Below, one piece after another: positions 27,350 to 35,552 of a DNA stretch of 64,000 nt. Where the stretch lies: NCBI GenBank assembly GCA_036794825.1, contig DAIRGA010000016.1:48874-112873 (forward strand). The letters are read 5' to 3'. The translations under genes and the position numbers were made by a program. Within the stretch, counting starts at the first letter, position 1. Each line of letters starts with the position of its first letter. The DNA comes from RZYY01 sp036794825. Its GTDB lineage: Bacteria > Bacteroidota > Bacteroidia > Bacteroidales > 4484-276. Under the pieces are notes generated by a model. It did no database searches. It saw only the letters and a program-made list of their open reading frames with translations, and was not told the origin of the DNA.

Positions 27350-29266
27350 TTACTTTATTATCATTTTCCTTGTTTGGGTTTCCATTCCGTTGTTTACTGA
27401 ATAGAAATAAACTCCGGAGGTCAGACTCGAAACGTCAAGTCTGATATTATGATTGCCAGCCGGGTAATTTTTGGTTGGCATTTCCAGTACTTTTTGCCCT
27501 GTCATGTTCAAAACTTCAACGCTGATAGTAGCCGGTTTGCTGATTTCGAGGGTGAAGTTGGTGATATTTGCTGCCGGGTTTGGGTAGTTCTGCGAAACTG
27601 ATAAATTTGATTTTGCCTGAGTGGGTTGGTCATTAAGCCCCAGTGTAAAATCCATCTTATTGTGAATGATACGGTTGATTACAGGCTCATGATCGTCATC
27701 AAGGTAGATTCCCGGGAGGTTATCAGCATTGTAAACCAACTGGAAAACTCCGTCAGCGGTTGTATTCTGTGCAAGCATCGGCCAGATTGATTCATCGTAA
27801 AGGTGGAAAATATTATCGGCCTGAATATCTTTAAATGGGCCCCAGGTTTGGCCTTTGTCGTAGGAGAATCGTGCCCAGAGTCGTTTGTAATTCAGTACAC
27901 CATCAGCAGTCAGGAAGGTCTCTGTAACAGAAGAATATACAAGGGCGATCATATTTCCATTCACTGCAATAGTTGGCATAGAGGAAATACCCAGCGAGCG
28001 GTAAACTGCGAAAGGTGTATCGCCTGAGCCTTCATAATCAAAAATAAAACCGCTGTTGTTGACATCCTGAGTCCAGCCAATCAACATACCCATTGTTTCG
28101 AGGTACTCGGGCATCATTGTTTTGTGAGGGTTATCATTTTCCGGGATTTGTCCCATGCTTTCGTTCCAGTATCCGATACCGTCAGTAAATGGCCAGTAGC
28201 TGTATGAACCCGGCTCTGGTGGCGCTGCTGCAAGGCGTGCTACACGACCAATTCCCCATGCAACATGCACCATTCCATCGTCATCAATCGCAAGACTGGC
28301 TGAGTTATCCACTGCATAGAGCGTATCGTTCATCAAGGTTGTGTTGAAATCAAAAAACGGGTAAGGATGTTCCCAGATCATGATTTTTTCCCAGGTAATA
28401 CCGTGGTCAACGGTTTTCATCAGGAACATATCGTTCCACGCGTTGGCAACGAGCAGCACAACCACATTGTTTTTTGACGCCAGAAAGTACGAATCTGCTC
28501 TGATTGAATTATAAAAATCTATTCCCATTCCGGGAAGAATTTCATTGTGCGGGAACCAGGTATCTCCTCCGTCTTCCGAACGGGAATAAACCAGCGCCAG
28601 TTCCTGACCCATATATGCATTGTATGAATTGTGGAAGATATGAATAATCTCGTTGTTATCGCCACTCGTGATAATCCTTGGCCAAGAGGGTTCGAATGCA
28701 CCACCCGGGCCGTTTACGTTCGATCCGATCCATTCGCCGGTTCCTTTGTTTTCGCGCTTACTTAAACGCATCGGGTAAGGAGCTGTGGCTGTGGTATGCG
28801 ATACTACAATCTCGCCGTTAGGACCCCAGGGAGCAATGCTTGGCCACCCGGTTCTTACTGTACCTTCGATACGGGCAGTAGGTTTTGGACCCCACGATGT
28901 TCCGTCAAAATAATTGTATCCGGTTCCGCGGTCGGCAAATGATGCGGCTGTCATACCCCGGGTAACCACTGCAGCCATAGTACCATCAGGCCATACCCAA
29001 AAACGATTTGCAATTCCGGCATTGGTCTGCAGGTCGTAAACTGTCTCGATGATTTCAGTTTCCAGACCAGCCATTGCATCTTTCAAAACTCCGGGAGTCT
29101 GAAAGTTAGGGTTGGTCATTGGAGGAGCCACCTGATCGCGCAGATTCTGGTATTTCAGCTCAACTGACTGGTTAATTTTTTCCTGAGAAACAGGACGCCT
29201 TCTCTCCTGGGAAATACCCATGAAAACAATGCTCATTGTAAGAACGAAAAGTAATGTTTTCTTCAT
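27350..29266 (-). CDS. Secreted Asp-box beta-propeller protein with T9SS sorting domain, paralogue 4
   Basis: The open frame extends upstream to 29560, but the real start is ATG 29266, which gives a proper signal peptide (MKKTLLFVLTMSIVFMGISQ) and 638 residues. The Asp boxes are SEDGGDTWFP, TVDHGITWEK and SYDKGQTWGP. The family block reads GIGRVARLAAAPPEPGSYSY. The C-terminus (NYPNPAANITNFTLEIS to TRKMIIK) is a T9SS type A domain. It is the most divergent of the four: the segment after the first propeller blades is shorter and lacks the GTP.LGQDGALLYYRSS-like wording (here YMGQELALVYSRS). It has its own -7 element (29313-29320) and terminator. Confidence 0.85.
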   Translation of the reverse strand: MKKTLLFVLTMSIVFMGISQERRRPVSQEKINQSVELKYQNLRDQVAPPMTNPNFQTPGVLKDAMAGLETEIIETVYDLQTNAGIANRFWVWPDGTMAAVVTRGMTAASFADRGTGYNYFDGTSWGPKPTARIEGTVRTGWPSIAPWGPNGEIVVSHTTATAPYPMRLSKRENKGTGEWIGSNVNGPGGAFEPSWPRIITSGDNNEIIHIFHNSYNAYMGQELALVYSRSEDGGDTWFPHNEILPGMGIDFYNSIRADSYFLASKNNVVVLLVANAWNDMFLMKTVDHGITWEKIMIWEHPYPFFDFNTTLMNDTLYAVDNSASLAIDDDGMVHVAWGIGRVARLAAAPPEPGSYSYWPFTDGIGYWNESMGQIPENDNPHKTMMPEYLETMGMLIGWTQDVNNSGFIFDYEGSGDTPFAVYRSLGISSMPTIAVNGNMIALVYSSVTETFLTADGVLNYKRLWARFSYDKGQTWGPFKDIQADNIFHLYDESIWPMLAQNTTADGVFQLVYNADNLPGIYLDDDHEPVINRIIHNKMDFTLGLNDQPTQAKSNLSVSQNYPNPAANITNFTLEISKPATISVEVLNMTGQKVLEMPTKNYPAGNHNIRLDVSSLTSGVYFYSVNNGMETQTRKMIIK

Positions 29267-29312
29267 GATAATTTGATTTAGATAATTAATTGTACGTACT
29301 ATTAAATTTGGG

Positions 29313-29320
29313 CAAAGATA
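29313..29320 (-). promoter_or_regulatory. Putative Bacteroidota -7 promoter element for paralogue 4
   Basis: The minus strand reads TATCTTTG, matching TAnnTTTG, 47 bases before ATG 29266. Its position supports that ATG as the start. Confidence 0.5.
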
Positions 29321-29615
29321 TAGATTTTTGAAAAGGGCGAAACTCATTGCTTTTAATTGGCTAATCAAAAACATGCAAATGTACTGCTGACCGGAAAAGT
29401 ATTGGTCAGTATCTAAGTAAAAGGCAATGGAATTCAAGTTTTCGGGATTAGCGAGGAAATAAAAGTCAACATCCGGTTCGATCCGGGATATTTGTTCTTC
29501 CATGTCATTTATGGTTGCAACTGATTTAGAAGCTTTTTTAAAAAGCGGCCAACAGAGCAAAAATCCTTTCGGTTTACCCGTGCCTGACGCTTGAAAAAAG
29601 AGCTAAATGCGCAGG

Positions 29616-29644
29616 TTGCATAAAGAGTTTAAAAAGTAATTTTG
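29616..29644 (+). promoter_or_regulatory. Putative promoter of the epimerase operon
   Basis: TTG at 29616-29618 and TAATTTTG at 29637-29644 are separated by 18 bases, close to the Bacteroidota -33/-7 layout, and lie 52 bases before ATG 29697. Confidence 0.55.
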
Positions 29645-29696
29645 CTTCGGGGATTTGAAGCAGCCCATTTGATTCTGACATCGAAAATTATTGGTC

Positions 29697-30677
29697 ATGA
29701 AAATTGCTGTAACCGGCGCCAGCGGACATGTAGGTAATGTTTTGTGCAGGGAGTTAGCAGCACGCGGGCAACAATTTAAGGCTCTCGTGCATATCAACTC
29801 TGATGACCTTGAAAATATGGGAGCAGAGGTTGTAAAAGGGGATCTTCTGGATCAGGGTTCTCTTGTAACACTTTTTCGCAATGCAGAAGTAGTGTTTCAT
29901 CTTGCCGCCAGGATCAGCCTCAATGAACGGAGGAACAAGGAGTTGATGAAGGTGAATGTTGAAGGAACGGCCAATGTTATTGATGCCTGCTTAAAAACGG
30001 GGGTCAAAAGGCTGGTCTATTTCAGCAGCATTCATGCGCTCGACCCCTTTCCATACGATGAAGAGCTAAACGAGAAAAGAGGATACAATCTTCACTCCAC
30101 CATGAGTTATGAGGCTTCTAAAATTATGGGAGAAAAGCTGGCACTTTCAGCAATAAAACCCGGTTTAGAAGTGGTAGTGATTTCCCCAACAGCGATTATA
30201 GGCCCCTGGGATTTTCAACCCTCATTTCTGGGCAGAGCGCTGATTATGATTCACAACAACTCGCTGCCAATGCTTCTGCCGTATGGTTACAATTGGGTGG
30301 ATGTGCGTGATGTCGTGAACGGAGCGCTCGCTGCCGCCGAAAAAGGCCATAATGGCGAACGATACATTCTCTCCGGGCATTGGCTCAGTCTTGGAGATCT
30401 ATCAGCTATGATCGGAAAGATAACCCGACGAAAAACCACAAAATTTATCGGAAGTCCGGCACTTGCTTACATCGGATTGCCGTTTATCCAGGCTTGGGCA
30501 TTGCTCAGAAATGAAGCGCCGCTTTACACAAAAAATTCTCTGGAAATCCTCCGCCAATCCAACAATAACATCTCCTGCGCCAAAGCTGTGAGTGAACTTG
30601 GCTACGCTCCACGACCTCTTGAAGCAACTATTAAAGATACCTTTGACTGGTTTAGAACACATGGATTAATACGCTGA
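29697..30677 (+). CDS. NAD(P)-dependent epimerase/dehydratase (extended SDR; 3-beta-HSD/HpnA-like)
   Basis: I use ATG 29697 (MKIAVTGASGHVGN), not TTG 29691, giving 326 residues. The cofactor motif is TGASGHVG (residues 6-13) and the catalytic residues are S110/S111 and Y138/K142 (YEASK). The HLAARISL stretch and the PTAIIGPWDFQPS region place it among epimerases related to 3-beta-hydroxysteroid dehydrogenases, dihydroflavonol reductases and hopanoid-associated HpnA. The substrate is unknown. Only 4 bases separate it from a steroid-5-alpha-reductase-like membrane protein, which suggests that both act on a lipid or isoprenoid substrate. Confidence 0.85.
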   Translation: MKIAVTGASGHVGNVLCRELAARGQQFKALVHINSDDLENMGAEVVKGDLLDQGSLVTLFRNAEVVFHLAARISLNERRNKELMKVNVEGTANVIDACLKTGVKRLVYFSSIHALDPFPYDEELNEKRGYNLHSTMSYEASKIMGEKLALSAIKPGLEVVVISPTAIIGPWDFQPSFLGRALIMIHNNSLPMLLPYGYNWVDVRDVVNGALAAAEKGHNGERYILSGHWLSLGDLSAMIGKITRRKTTKFIGSPALAYIGLPFIQAWALLRNEAPLYTKNSLEILRQSNNNISCAKAVSELGYAPRPLEATIKDTFDWFRTHGLIR

Positions 30678-30681
30678 AAAC

Positions 30682-31440
30682 ATGAGCATCCAAACTTTCA
30701 ATACATTAGTACTCCTTTGGATTGGGTTCGCAATAATCCTTTTCCCGGTTCTGCTCAAAATTCCGGCGCCTTATGGCCGGCATACACGCTACAATTGGGG
30801 GCCAATGATCAGCAACCGGCTGGGATGGTTCCTGATGGAATTGCCATCGCTCCTGGTTTTTGGATGGCTTACATTGTCAAAGAGGCCATCAGTACCCGAT
30901 CTGATTACCTTTTTTGCCTTCCTTTGGATCTTTCATTACACCTACCGCGCCATTATTTTCCCTTTTCTTATTAACACCAAGGGAAAGAAAATGCCGGTAG
31001 TCATCATGCTTTTCGCCGTATTCTTCAACCTGATCAACGGTGGTTTAAACGGCTATTGGTTTGGAATTCTATCCCCAGCCTATCCCACAGACTGGGTGAC
31101 CGATTTTCGGTTTATCGGCGGAGTAATTCTGTTTGTAACCGGTTTTGCAATCCACCGACACCACGACAGAATTCTTATCAATCTAAGGAAAAACAACCCG
31201 ATTGTTTATCAAATTCCAACCGGCGGACTGTTCCGTTTCGTCTCCTGTCCCAATTTTCTTGGCGAAATGATCGAATGGGGCGGCTTTGCCCTGATGACCT
31301 GGTGCCTGCCGGCTACCTCATTTTTCATCTGGACTGTGGTGAACCTGCTTCCACGCGCGCTCGACCATCACCGCTGGTACAGGTCGTCTTTTGCGGATTA
31401 CCCGGCAAAGCGTAAAGCATTGATTCCGTTTATTTTATGA
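30682..31440 (+). CDS. Steroid 5-alpha-reductase-like (3-oxo-5-alpha-steroid 4-dehydrogenase family) membrane protein
   Basis: This 252-residue polytopic membrane protein has about six hydrophobic segments. The C-terminal half carries the family signature: IPTGGLFRFVSCPNFLGE, then EWGGFALMTW, and the ending YPAKRKALIPFIL, which closely resembles eukaryotic SRD5A-type reductases. The family reduces an alpha,beta-unsaturated ketone or enoyl double bond with NADPH. It probably forms a two-gene operon with the preceding SDR protein (4-base gap). Bacterial members are rarely characterised; sterol, hopanoid or other polyprenoid modification is a guess from context. Confidence 0.85.
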   Translation: MSIQTFNTLVLLWIGFAIILFPVLLKIPAPYGRHTRYNWGPMISNRLGWFLMELPSLLVFGWLTLSKRPSVPDLITFFAFLWIFHYTYRAIIFPFLINTKGKKMPVVIMLFAVFFNLINGGLNGYWFGILSPAYPTDWVTDFRFIGGVILFVTGFAIHRHHDRILINLRKNNPIVYQIPTGGLFRFVSCPNFLGEMIEWGGFALMTWCLPATSFFIWTVVNLLPRALDHHRWYRSSFADYPAKRKALIPFIL

Positions 31441-31587
31441 TTGAAATCAATGCAAAAAGGCAGATAACAAAGGAAAATCCGGCAAAGGGTGTATGACAAA
31501 CAGTTATTGGTTCGTTTAATCAATGCCGCTTCAACTTTTTATTCGAAGTTTTGTTTAAAGTTCGAAATGTAGCACCATCTGACGCAA

Positions 31588-32466
31588 ATGGAACATACCC
31601 TGAAAAATAACGAATTGAATGCGCTGATCAGCTTGCTGGATGAACCTGACGACGAGGTCTTCGGCAAAGTCAGAGACAGGCTTTTCAGCTATGGTCTGGA
31701 GGCGGTGCCGTTGCTCGAAGATGCATGGGATTCGTCATTTGAGCAAAATGAAGTTCAAAAAAGAATTGAGGGGATAATCCACGATATTCAGTTTGATAAC
31801 GTTTTTCAGTCGTTTCGGAAATGGAAAGAGTCGCCTGATAAGGATTTGCTCACTGGCTTCCTGCTGATAGCCAAGTACCATTACCCCGAAATGAAGGACA
31901 AAGAAATCATTGATAAGGTAGGTTTGATTATCCAGGATGTCTGGCTCGAGTTGAATCCCAACAGCACCTTGCTCGAGAAAGTCAAAATCCTTAATCACAT
32001 CATTTTCGACGTTCACAACTTTAAGTCCAATAAATCGGACATCCACGCCCCTTCCAATTCCTACATCAACCTGATGCTCGAAACGAAAAAGGGAAATGCG
32101 CTCTCGTTAAGCATATTGTATATGATTGTGGCACAAAGTCTGAAAATTCCGGTTTATGGAGTCAACCTGCCTCAGAACTTCATCATGGCCTGTACCGATC
32201 GCCTTGTAAACCCTGAGCATAAGATTTCACCCGGCAACATCCAGTTCTACATCAATGCATTCAACGGAGGACTGGTTTTTACCAAGAATGAAATTGATCT
32301 TTTCCTACGTCAGATCGGTGTTGAGTCTGAGGAGAAGTTCTATCTGCCATGCGATAACATTACTATCATTAGGCGGGTGTTTAACAATCTGATTGTATCT
32401 TACGAAAACAGGGGAAAACCGGAAAAGATCGAAGAATTGAAGAGGCTACAGGAGGCTTTGGGTTAG
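31588..32466 (+). CDS. SirB1-family transglutaminase-like/TPR protein
   Basis: This 292-residue cytoplasmic protein has a helical N-terminus (residues 1-95). The SirB1/transglutaminase-like core follows (residues 110-230): FDVHNFKSNKSDIHAPSNS, LMLETKKGNALSLSILYMIV and IPVYGVNLPQNFIM. The Cys of true transglutaminases is replaced by Asn in the KKGNALSLS position, as in the SirB1 family, so it is probably not a peptidase. The C-terminal helices (IIRRVFNNLIVSYENRGKP) look like a TPR pair. The biochemical role is unknown. Confidence 0.8.
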   Translation: MEHTLKNNELNALISLLDEPDDEVFGKVRDRLFSYGLEAVPLLEDAWDSSFEQNEVQKRIEGIIHDIQFDNVFQSFRKWKESPDKDLLTGFLLIAKYHYPEMKDKEIIDKVGLIIQDVWLELNPNSTLLEKVKILNHIIFDVHNFKSNKSDIHAPSNSYINLMLETKKGNALSLSILYMIVAQSLKIPVYGVNLPQNFIMACTDRLVNPEHKISPGNIQFYINAFNGGLVFTKNEIDLFLRQIGVESEEKFYLPCDNITIIRRVFNNLIVSYENRGKPEKIEELKRLQEALG

Positions 32467-32472
32467 AGATTT

Positions 32473-33021
32473 TCAAACGACCTTGTCCAACGCATCATCA
32501 CTCTTTTTCACCGGATCTTTCCACTCTGCATCATCCAGGTTGATCTTAAAAACCTCCGTCATCAGGTATGGAGCTATTTTTCCGATGGGCGTAAATAACA
32601 GTGAACCTTCGCGTTTGTCTTTTTTCAGCCACTTTCCATCCGGGTCAAACCAATTGTAAATAGCGATGACCAGACTCAGAATCAGCACACCTTTGAGCAC
32701 ACCGAGCAATAAACCCAATAATTTGTTGGGCAATCCCAGGGCAGCTTTTTCGACGATATTATCCATCAATTTGCCGATGATTGAGAGTGCGATAACCACA
32801 ATAATGAATATGATTATAAAGGACAAAATGTAAAGCAGTTCCGGCGACCAGTTAAAGCTGCCGGCAAGCAGCGCAGCCAGGTAATCAGCCAGTTTCAGAC
32901 CCAGATATATCCCTAAAACCAGCGCAGCCAGGGAAGCTATTGATTTTACGAAACCCTTGCTGAATCCGGCAATCGCATAAAGTAGCAGAATTGCACCAAT
33001 GACAAGGTCGAGGTAATTCAT
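32473..33021 (-). CDS. CvpA family membrane protein
   Basis: This 182-residue protein has four hydrophobic segments and opens with MNYLDLVIGAILLLYAIAG, typical of CvpA (colicin V production/envelope-stability) proteins; GFSKGFVKSIASLAALVLG is the conserved first loop. Its start codon overlaps the stop of the mlaF-like gene (TAATG), so the three genes MlaE-MlaF-CvpA are translationally coupled. CvpA proteins are linked to envelope integrity, which fits a lipid-transport partner. Confidence 0.9.
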   Translation of the reverse strand: MNYLDLVIGAILLLYAIAGFSKGFVKSIASLAALVLGIYLGLKLADYLAALLAGSFNWSPELLYILSFIIIFIIVVIALSIIGKLMDNIVEKAALGLPNKLLGLLLGVLKGVLILSLVIAIYNWFDPDGKWLKKDKREGSLLFTPIGKIAPYLMTEVFKINLDDAEWKDPVKKSDDALDKVV

Positions 33022-33767
33022 TATGATTTCAGTTTACGGGTTAATTTGGAGGCAAAAACAAACTTGTTCAACTCCTCATTTTCAGAGGTCAGGATTTCCT
33101 TGTTATCGCCCTCCCACCAGACTTTACCCTGGTTAATGAATACTATCTTTTCGCCGATTTCCACCACCGAGTTCATATCGTGGGTATTGATAACAGTGGT
33201 GATGTTGAATTCGTCAGTGATTTCGCTGATGAGATTATCAATCAGATTGGCAGTTTGGGGATCAAGGCCTGAGTTTGGTTCGTCGCAGAAGAGATATTTA
33301 GGGTTGAGTGCGATAGCACGGGCAATGGCAACGCGTTTCACCATTCCTCCGCTCAGCTCCGATGGCATTAGAGTATTAGCGCCTTTCAGATTGACCCGCT
33401 GAAGGCAAAAGTTAACACGTTCGATCTGCTTTTGAGGTGAAAGATCACTGAACATTTTGAGCGGGAAGCCAACATTCTCCTGAACATTCATATAATCGAA
33501 CAATGCGCCTCCCTGAAAGAGCATCCCGATTTCCTGCCTGATGGACTTTTTCTGGCGGAAACTCAATTTGGAAAAATCACGGTCATTGTAAAGTATCTGA
33601 CCGCTGTCAATCTCGTGCAAACCCACCAGGCATTTGATTAATACCGTTTTTCCAGAACCGCTCTGACCGATAACCAGATTGGTTTTCCCCTGATAAAATC
33701 TCACGGATACATCTTTGAGCACCTGCTTGTTGCCAAAAAATTTGTTGATATTTCTTGCTTCGATCAT
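33021..33767 (-). CDS. ABC transporter ATP-binding protein, MlaF-like
   Basis: This 248-residue ATPase has Walker A GQSGSGKT (residues 34-41), Q-loop LFQGGALFDYMNV, signature SELSGGMVKRVAIARA, Walker B LFCDEPNSGLDP and switch His in NTHDMNS. The Q-loop wording and the adjacent MlaE-type permease identify the Mla phospholipid-transport type. It powers lipid movement between inner and outer membrane. The start overlaps the stop of the permease gene by one base (TAATG). No mlaD (MCE) gene is beside it in this window. Confidence 0.93.
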   Translation of the reverse strand: MIEARNINKFFGNKQVLKDVSVRFYQGKTNLVIGQSGSGKTVLIKCLVGLHEIDSGQILYNDRDFSKLSFRQKKSIRQEIGMLFQGGALFDYMNVQENVGFPLKMFSDLSPQKQIERVNFCLQRVNLKGANTLMPSELSGGMVKRVAIARAIALNPKYLFCDEPNSGLDPQTANLIDNLISEITDEFNITTVINTHDMNSVVEIGEKIVFINQGKVWWEGDNKEILTSENEELNKFVFASKLTRKLKS

Positions 33768-34504
33768 TACAAAAGTAATTGCGTAAGGATCAGGTTAAAA
33801 ATGATGATGATAATGCTGCTGAATACCACGGCTTTGGTGCTGGCATTTCCTACTTCGAGGGCGCCGCCGCGTGTTTCATAACCATGATACCCGGAAACAG
33901 TGGTGATGATAAAAGCAAAAACCGCGGTTTTTATCAGCGCATAAGTAACCGTGTAGGCGTCAAAATAGATCTGCAAGCCCAGGATGTAATCGTTGGAGGT
34001 AACCTCGCCGGTGGAAATGCAGGCCAGCCACCCGCCAAACAAGCCAAGACAGATACTGAAAACAATCAGAATCGGGTTGATGATAACTCCGGCAAAAACT
34101 TTAGGCTGAATAAGGAAATTGGCAGGGTTGATACCCATAATTTCGAGGGCATCTACCTGCTCGGTAACCTTCATGGTGCCAATCTCGGAGGCAATCCTGG
34201 AACCCACCTTTCCGGCAAGCACCAGGCTGATCATGGTTGGCGAAAATTCGAGGATGATGGATTGCCGGGTTGTAAAGCCGACCATCGTGAGTGGGATCAG
34301 CGGGCTATCAATATTGTAGGCAGTTTGAAGAGCAACCACAGCACCGACAAAAATAGAGATGATAATGACAATACCGAGAGAGTCTAATCCCAGACGCTGA
34401 AATTCAATGAAAATCTGCCGGATGAACACACTGATCCGGTCAGGCTTTACAAAAACATGCCTCATGAGCAAAAGGTACCTTCCCAGATCACCAATCAGTT
34501 TCAT
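33767..34504 (-). CDS. ABC transporter permease, MlaE-like
   Basis: This 245-residue inner-membrane protein has about five to six hydrophobic segments. Typical MlaE/YrbE stretches are present: EFQRLGLDSLGIVIIIS, LVLAGKVGSRIASEIGTMKV, TEQVDALEIMGINP and the ending around KAVVFSSIIIIIFN. It is the first gene of a coupled set (MlaE, MlaF, CvpA). It forms the membrane channel of a lipid ABC transporter for outer-membrane asymmetry. Confidence 0.93.
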   Translation of the reverse strand: MKLIGDLGRYLLLMRHVFVKPDRISVFIRQIFIEFQRLGLDSLGIVIIISIFVGAVVALQTAYNIDSPLIPLTMVGFTTRQSIILEFSPTMISLVLAGKVGSRIASEIGTMKVTEQVDALEIMGINPANFLIQPKVFAGVIINPILIVFSICLGLFGGWLACISTGEVTSNDYILGLQIYFDAYTVTYALIKTAVFAFIITTVSGYHGYETRGGALEVGNASTKAVVFSSIIIIIFNLILTQLLL

Positions 34505-34729
34505 TCTGACTAAAAATTTTGGCTAAAATAAGCAAAAATCGCCAAGCGGGGTTTGATTGTCTGACAGACTAAGTTTCTCCATTTAGTCAAAAGCCATTTT
34601 GAGGATGGATTTCAATGCAATGAGTTAGTAGTCAGCTGTCTCACACCCCATTCACCCATTTACCCAATACCCCATTCCATAATAAGATTCAAACTAACGA
34701 CTTATTCGTCAGTTTTGTAGGTTAAGCTG

Positions 34730-35191
34730 TTAATACCCATAATTCCTCCCCTCCCATTTTTCCACAATTACCTGCCATACTTTAACCTCTTTAATTGATG
34801 GTGGGTTGTAGGTAAAATCCTTACCGGTGTAATGCTGCATGATCACATTAAGCGCCTTCACTTTCTCTTCATCCGATTCGATAAACTCCACCCGGCCATG
34901 GGCAAGGACGCTTCGGTACTTCATTCCGTAACTGCACGCCACACCTTCGCTCTGCCACCTTAGCTCATGATCGCTGCTGAAGCACACACAAACGGTCGGG
35001 TTATTCGTCAGGATGGAGATTTTTTTACCCTCCTGGGCTGAATGCAGGTAAATGATGCCGTCCTTCAGGCCAAAATTCATTGGGATTACGTAAGGGGCGC
35101 CGATTTCATCCACCATTGCGATGTAGCAGGCCAGGCTTTTAAGAGCCGTTTCAAAAAGCGCAGGTTCATGTGTTACTGACCGGGATTTCAT
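34730..35191 (-). CDS. Pyridoxamine 5'-phosphate oxidase-related flavoprotein (NimA-like)
   Basis: This 153-residue protein has the FMN split-barrel pattern: ACYIAMVDEIGAPYVIPMNF, IYLHSAQEGKKISIL, NPTVCVCF, SYGMKYRSVLAHGRVEFIE and a C-terminal VWQVIVEKWEGR. This matches the NimA/5-nitroimidazole reductase-like branch of the PNPOx superfamily. It probably binds FMN or a related cofactor; the substrate is not evident. It lies 8 bases downstream of the holin-like gene on the same strand. Confidence 0.88.
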   Translation of the reverse strand: MKSRSVTHEPALFETALKSLACYIAMVDEIGAPYVIPMNFGLKDGIIYLHSAQEGKKISILTNNPTVCVCFSSDHELRWQSEGVACSYGMKYRSVLAHGRVEFIESDEEKVKALNVIMQHYTGKDFTYNPPSIKEVKVWQVIVEKWEGRNYGY

Positions 35192-35199
35192 AATTACAT

Positions 35200-35541
35200 T
35201 TATTGTTGTTTGTTTTCAGCATTAATTATTGAATTGAGCAGCGATACGATCAGGCTGAAAGCCACTGCCCACCAAAATCCGTTGATCGTAAAACCAGGAA
35301 CTATATCACTGGCAACCAATACGATAACAGCGTTTATTACCAATAGAAAAAAACCAAAAGTTATCATCGTGATGGGTATGGTCAGAAGTACAAGGATCGG
35401 TTTAAGAATCATGTTGAGCACGGCAAGCACAAAGGCCACCAGGATGGAAGTGAGGTAATCTTCGATATTCACTCCTTTAAGCAGCCAGTCGGCCACGATC
35501 ACCGAAAATGAGGATAAAATGATTTTGATCAGAAATTTCAT
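35200..35541 (-). CDS. Phage-holin-like four-TM membrane protein (Phage_holin_4_2 family)
   Basis: This 113-residue protein has four hydrophobic helices and the family wording LKGVNIEDYLTSILVAFVLA, ILKPILVLLTIPITMITFG and VIVLVASDIVPGFTINGFW. Chromosomal members of this family are common in Bacteroidota and are not part of prophages; none is visible here. Role unknown. Confidence 0.88.
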   Translation of the reverse strand: MKFLIKIILSSFSVIVADWLLKGVNIEDYLTSILVAFVLAVLNMILKPILVLLTIPITMITFGFFLLVINAVIVLVASDIVPGFTINGFWWAVAFSLIVSLLNSIINAENKQQ

Positions 35542-35552
35542 TGTAGTTGATT

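Larger units (their letters stand above)
29267..29696. other. Divergent intergenic region between paralogue 4 and the epimerase gene
   Basis: This 430-base stretch holds promoters for both flanking genes. A reverse-strand frame from 29560 runs through it into paralogue 4. Its residues (for example RIEPDVDFYFLANPENLNS) look slightly protein-like, but there is no recognisable domain, and the -7 element for paralogue 4 sits inside it. I do not call a gene. Confidence 0.5.

Noticed and set aside
29267..29560. N-terminal extension of paralogue 4 or a separate small gene
   Set aside because: The frame has a plausible stretch (RIEPDVDFYFLANPENLNS), but the -7 element at 29313-29320 and a clean signal peptide at 29266 show that the gene starts at 29266. 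The extension also has no counterpart in the other three paralogues.
35200..35541. Prophage remnant, because of the holin-like gene
   Set aside because: No integrase, capsid, tail or lysis gene is nearby, and chromosomal holin-like proteins of this family are common in Bacteroidota.
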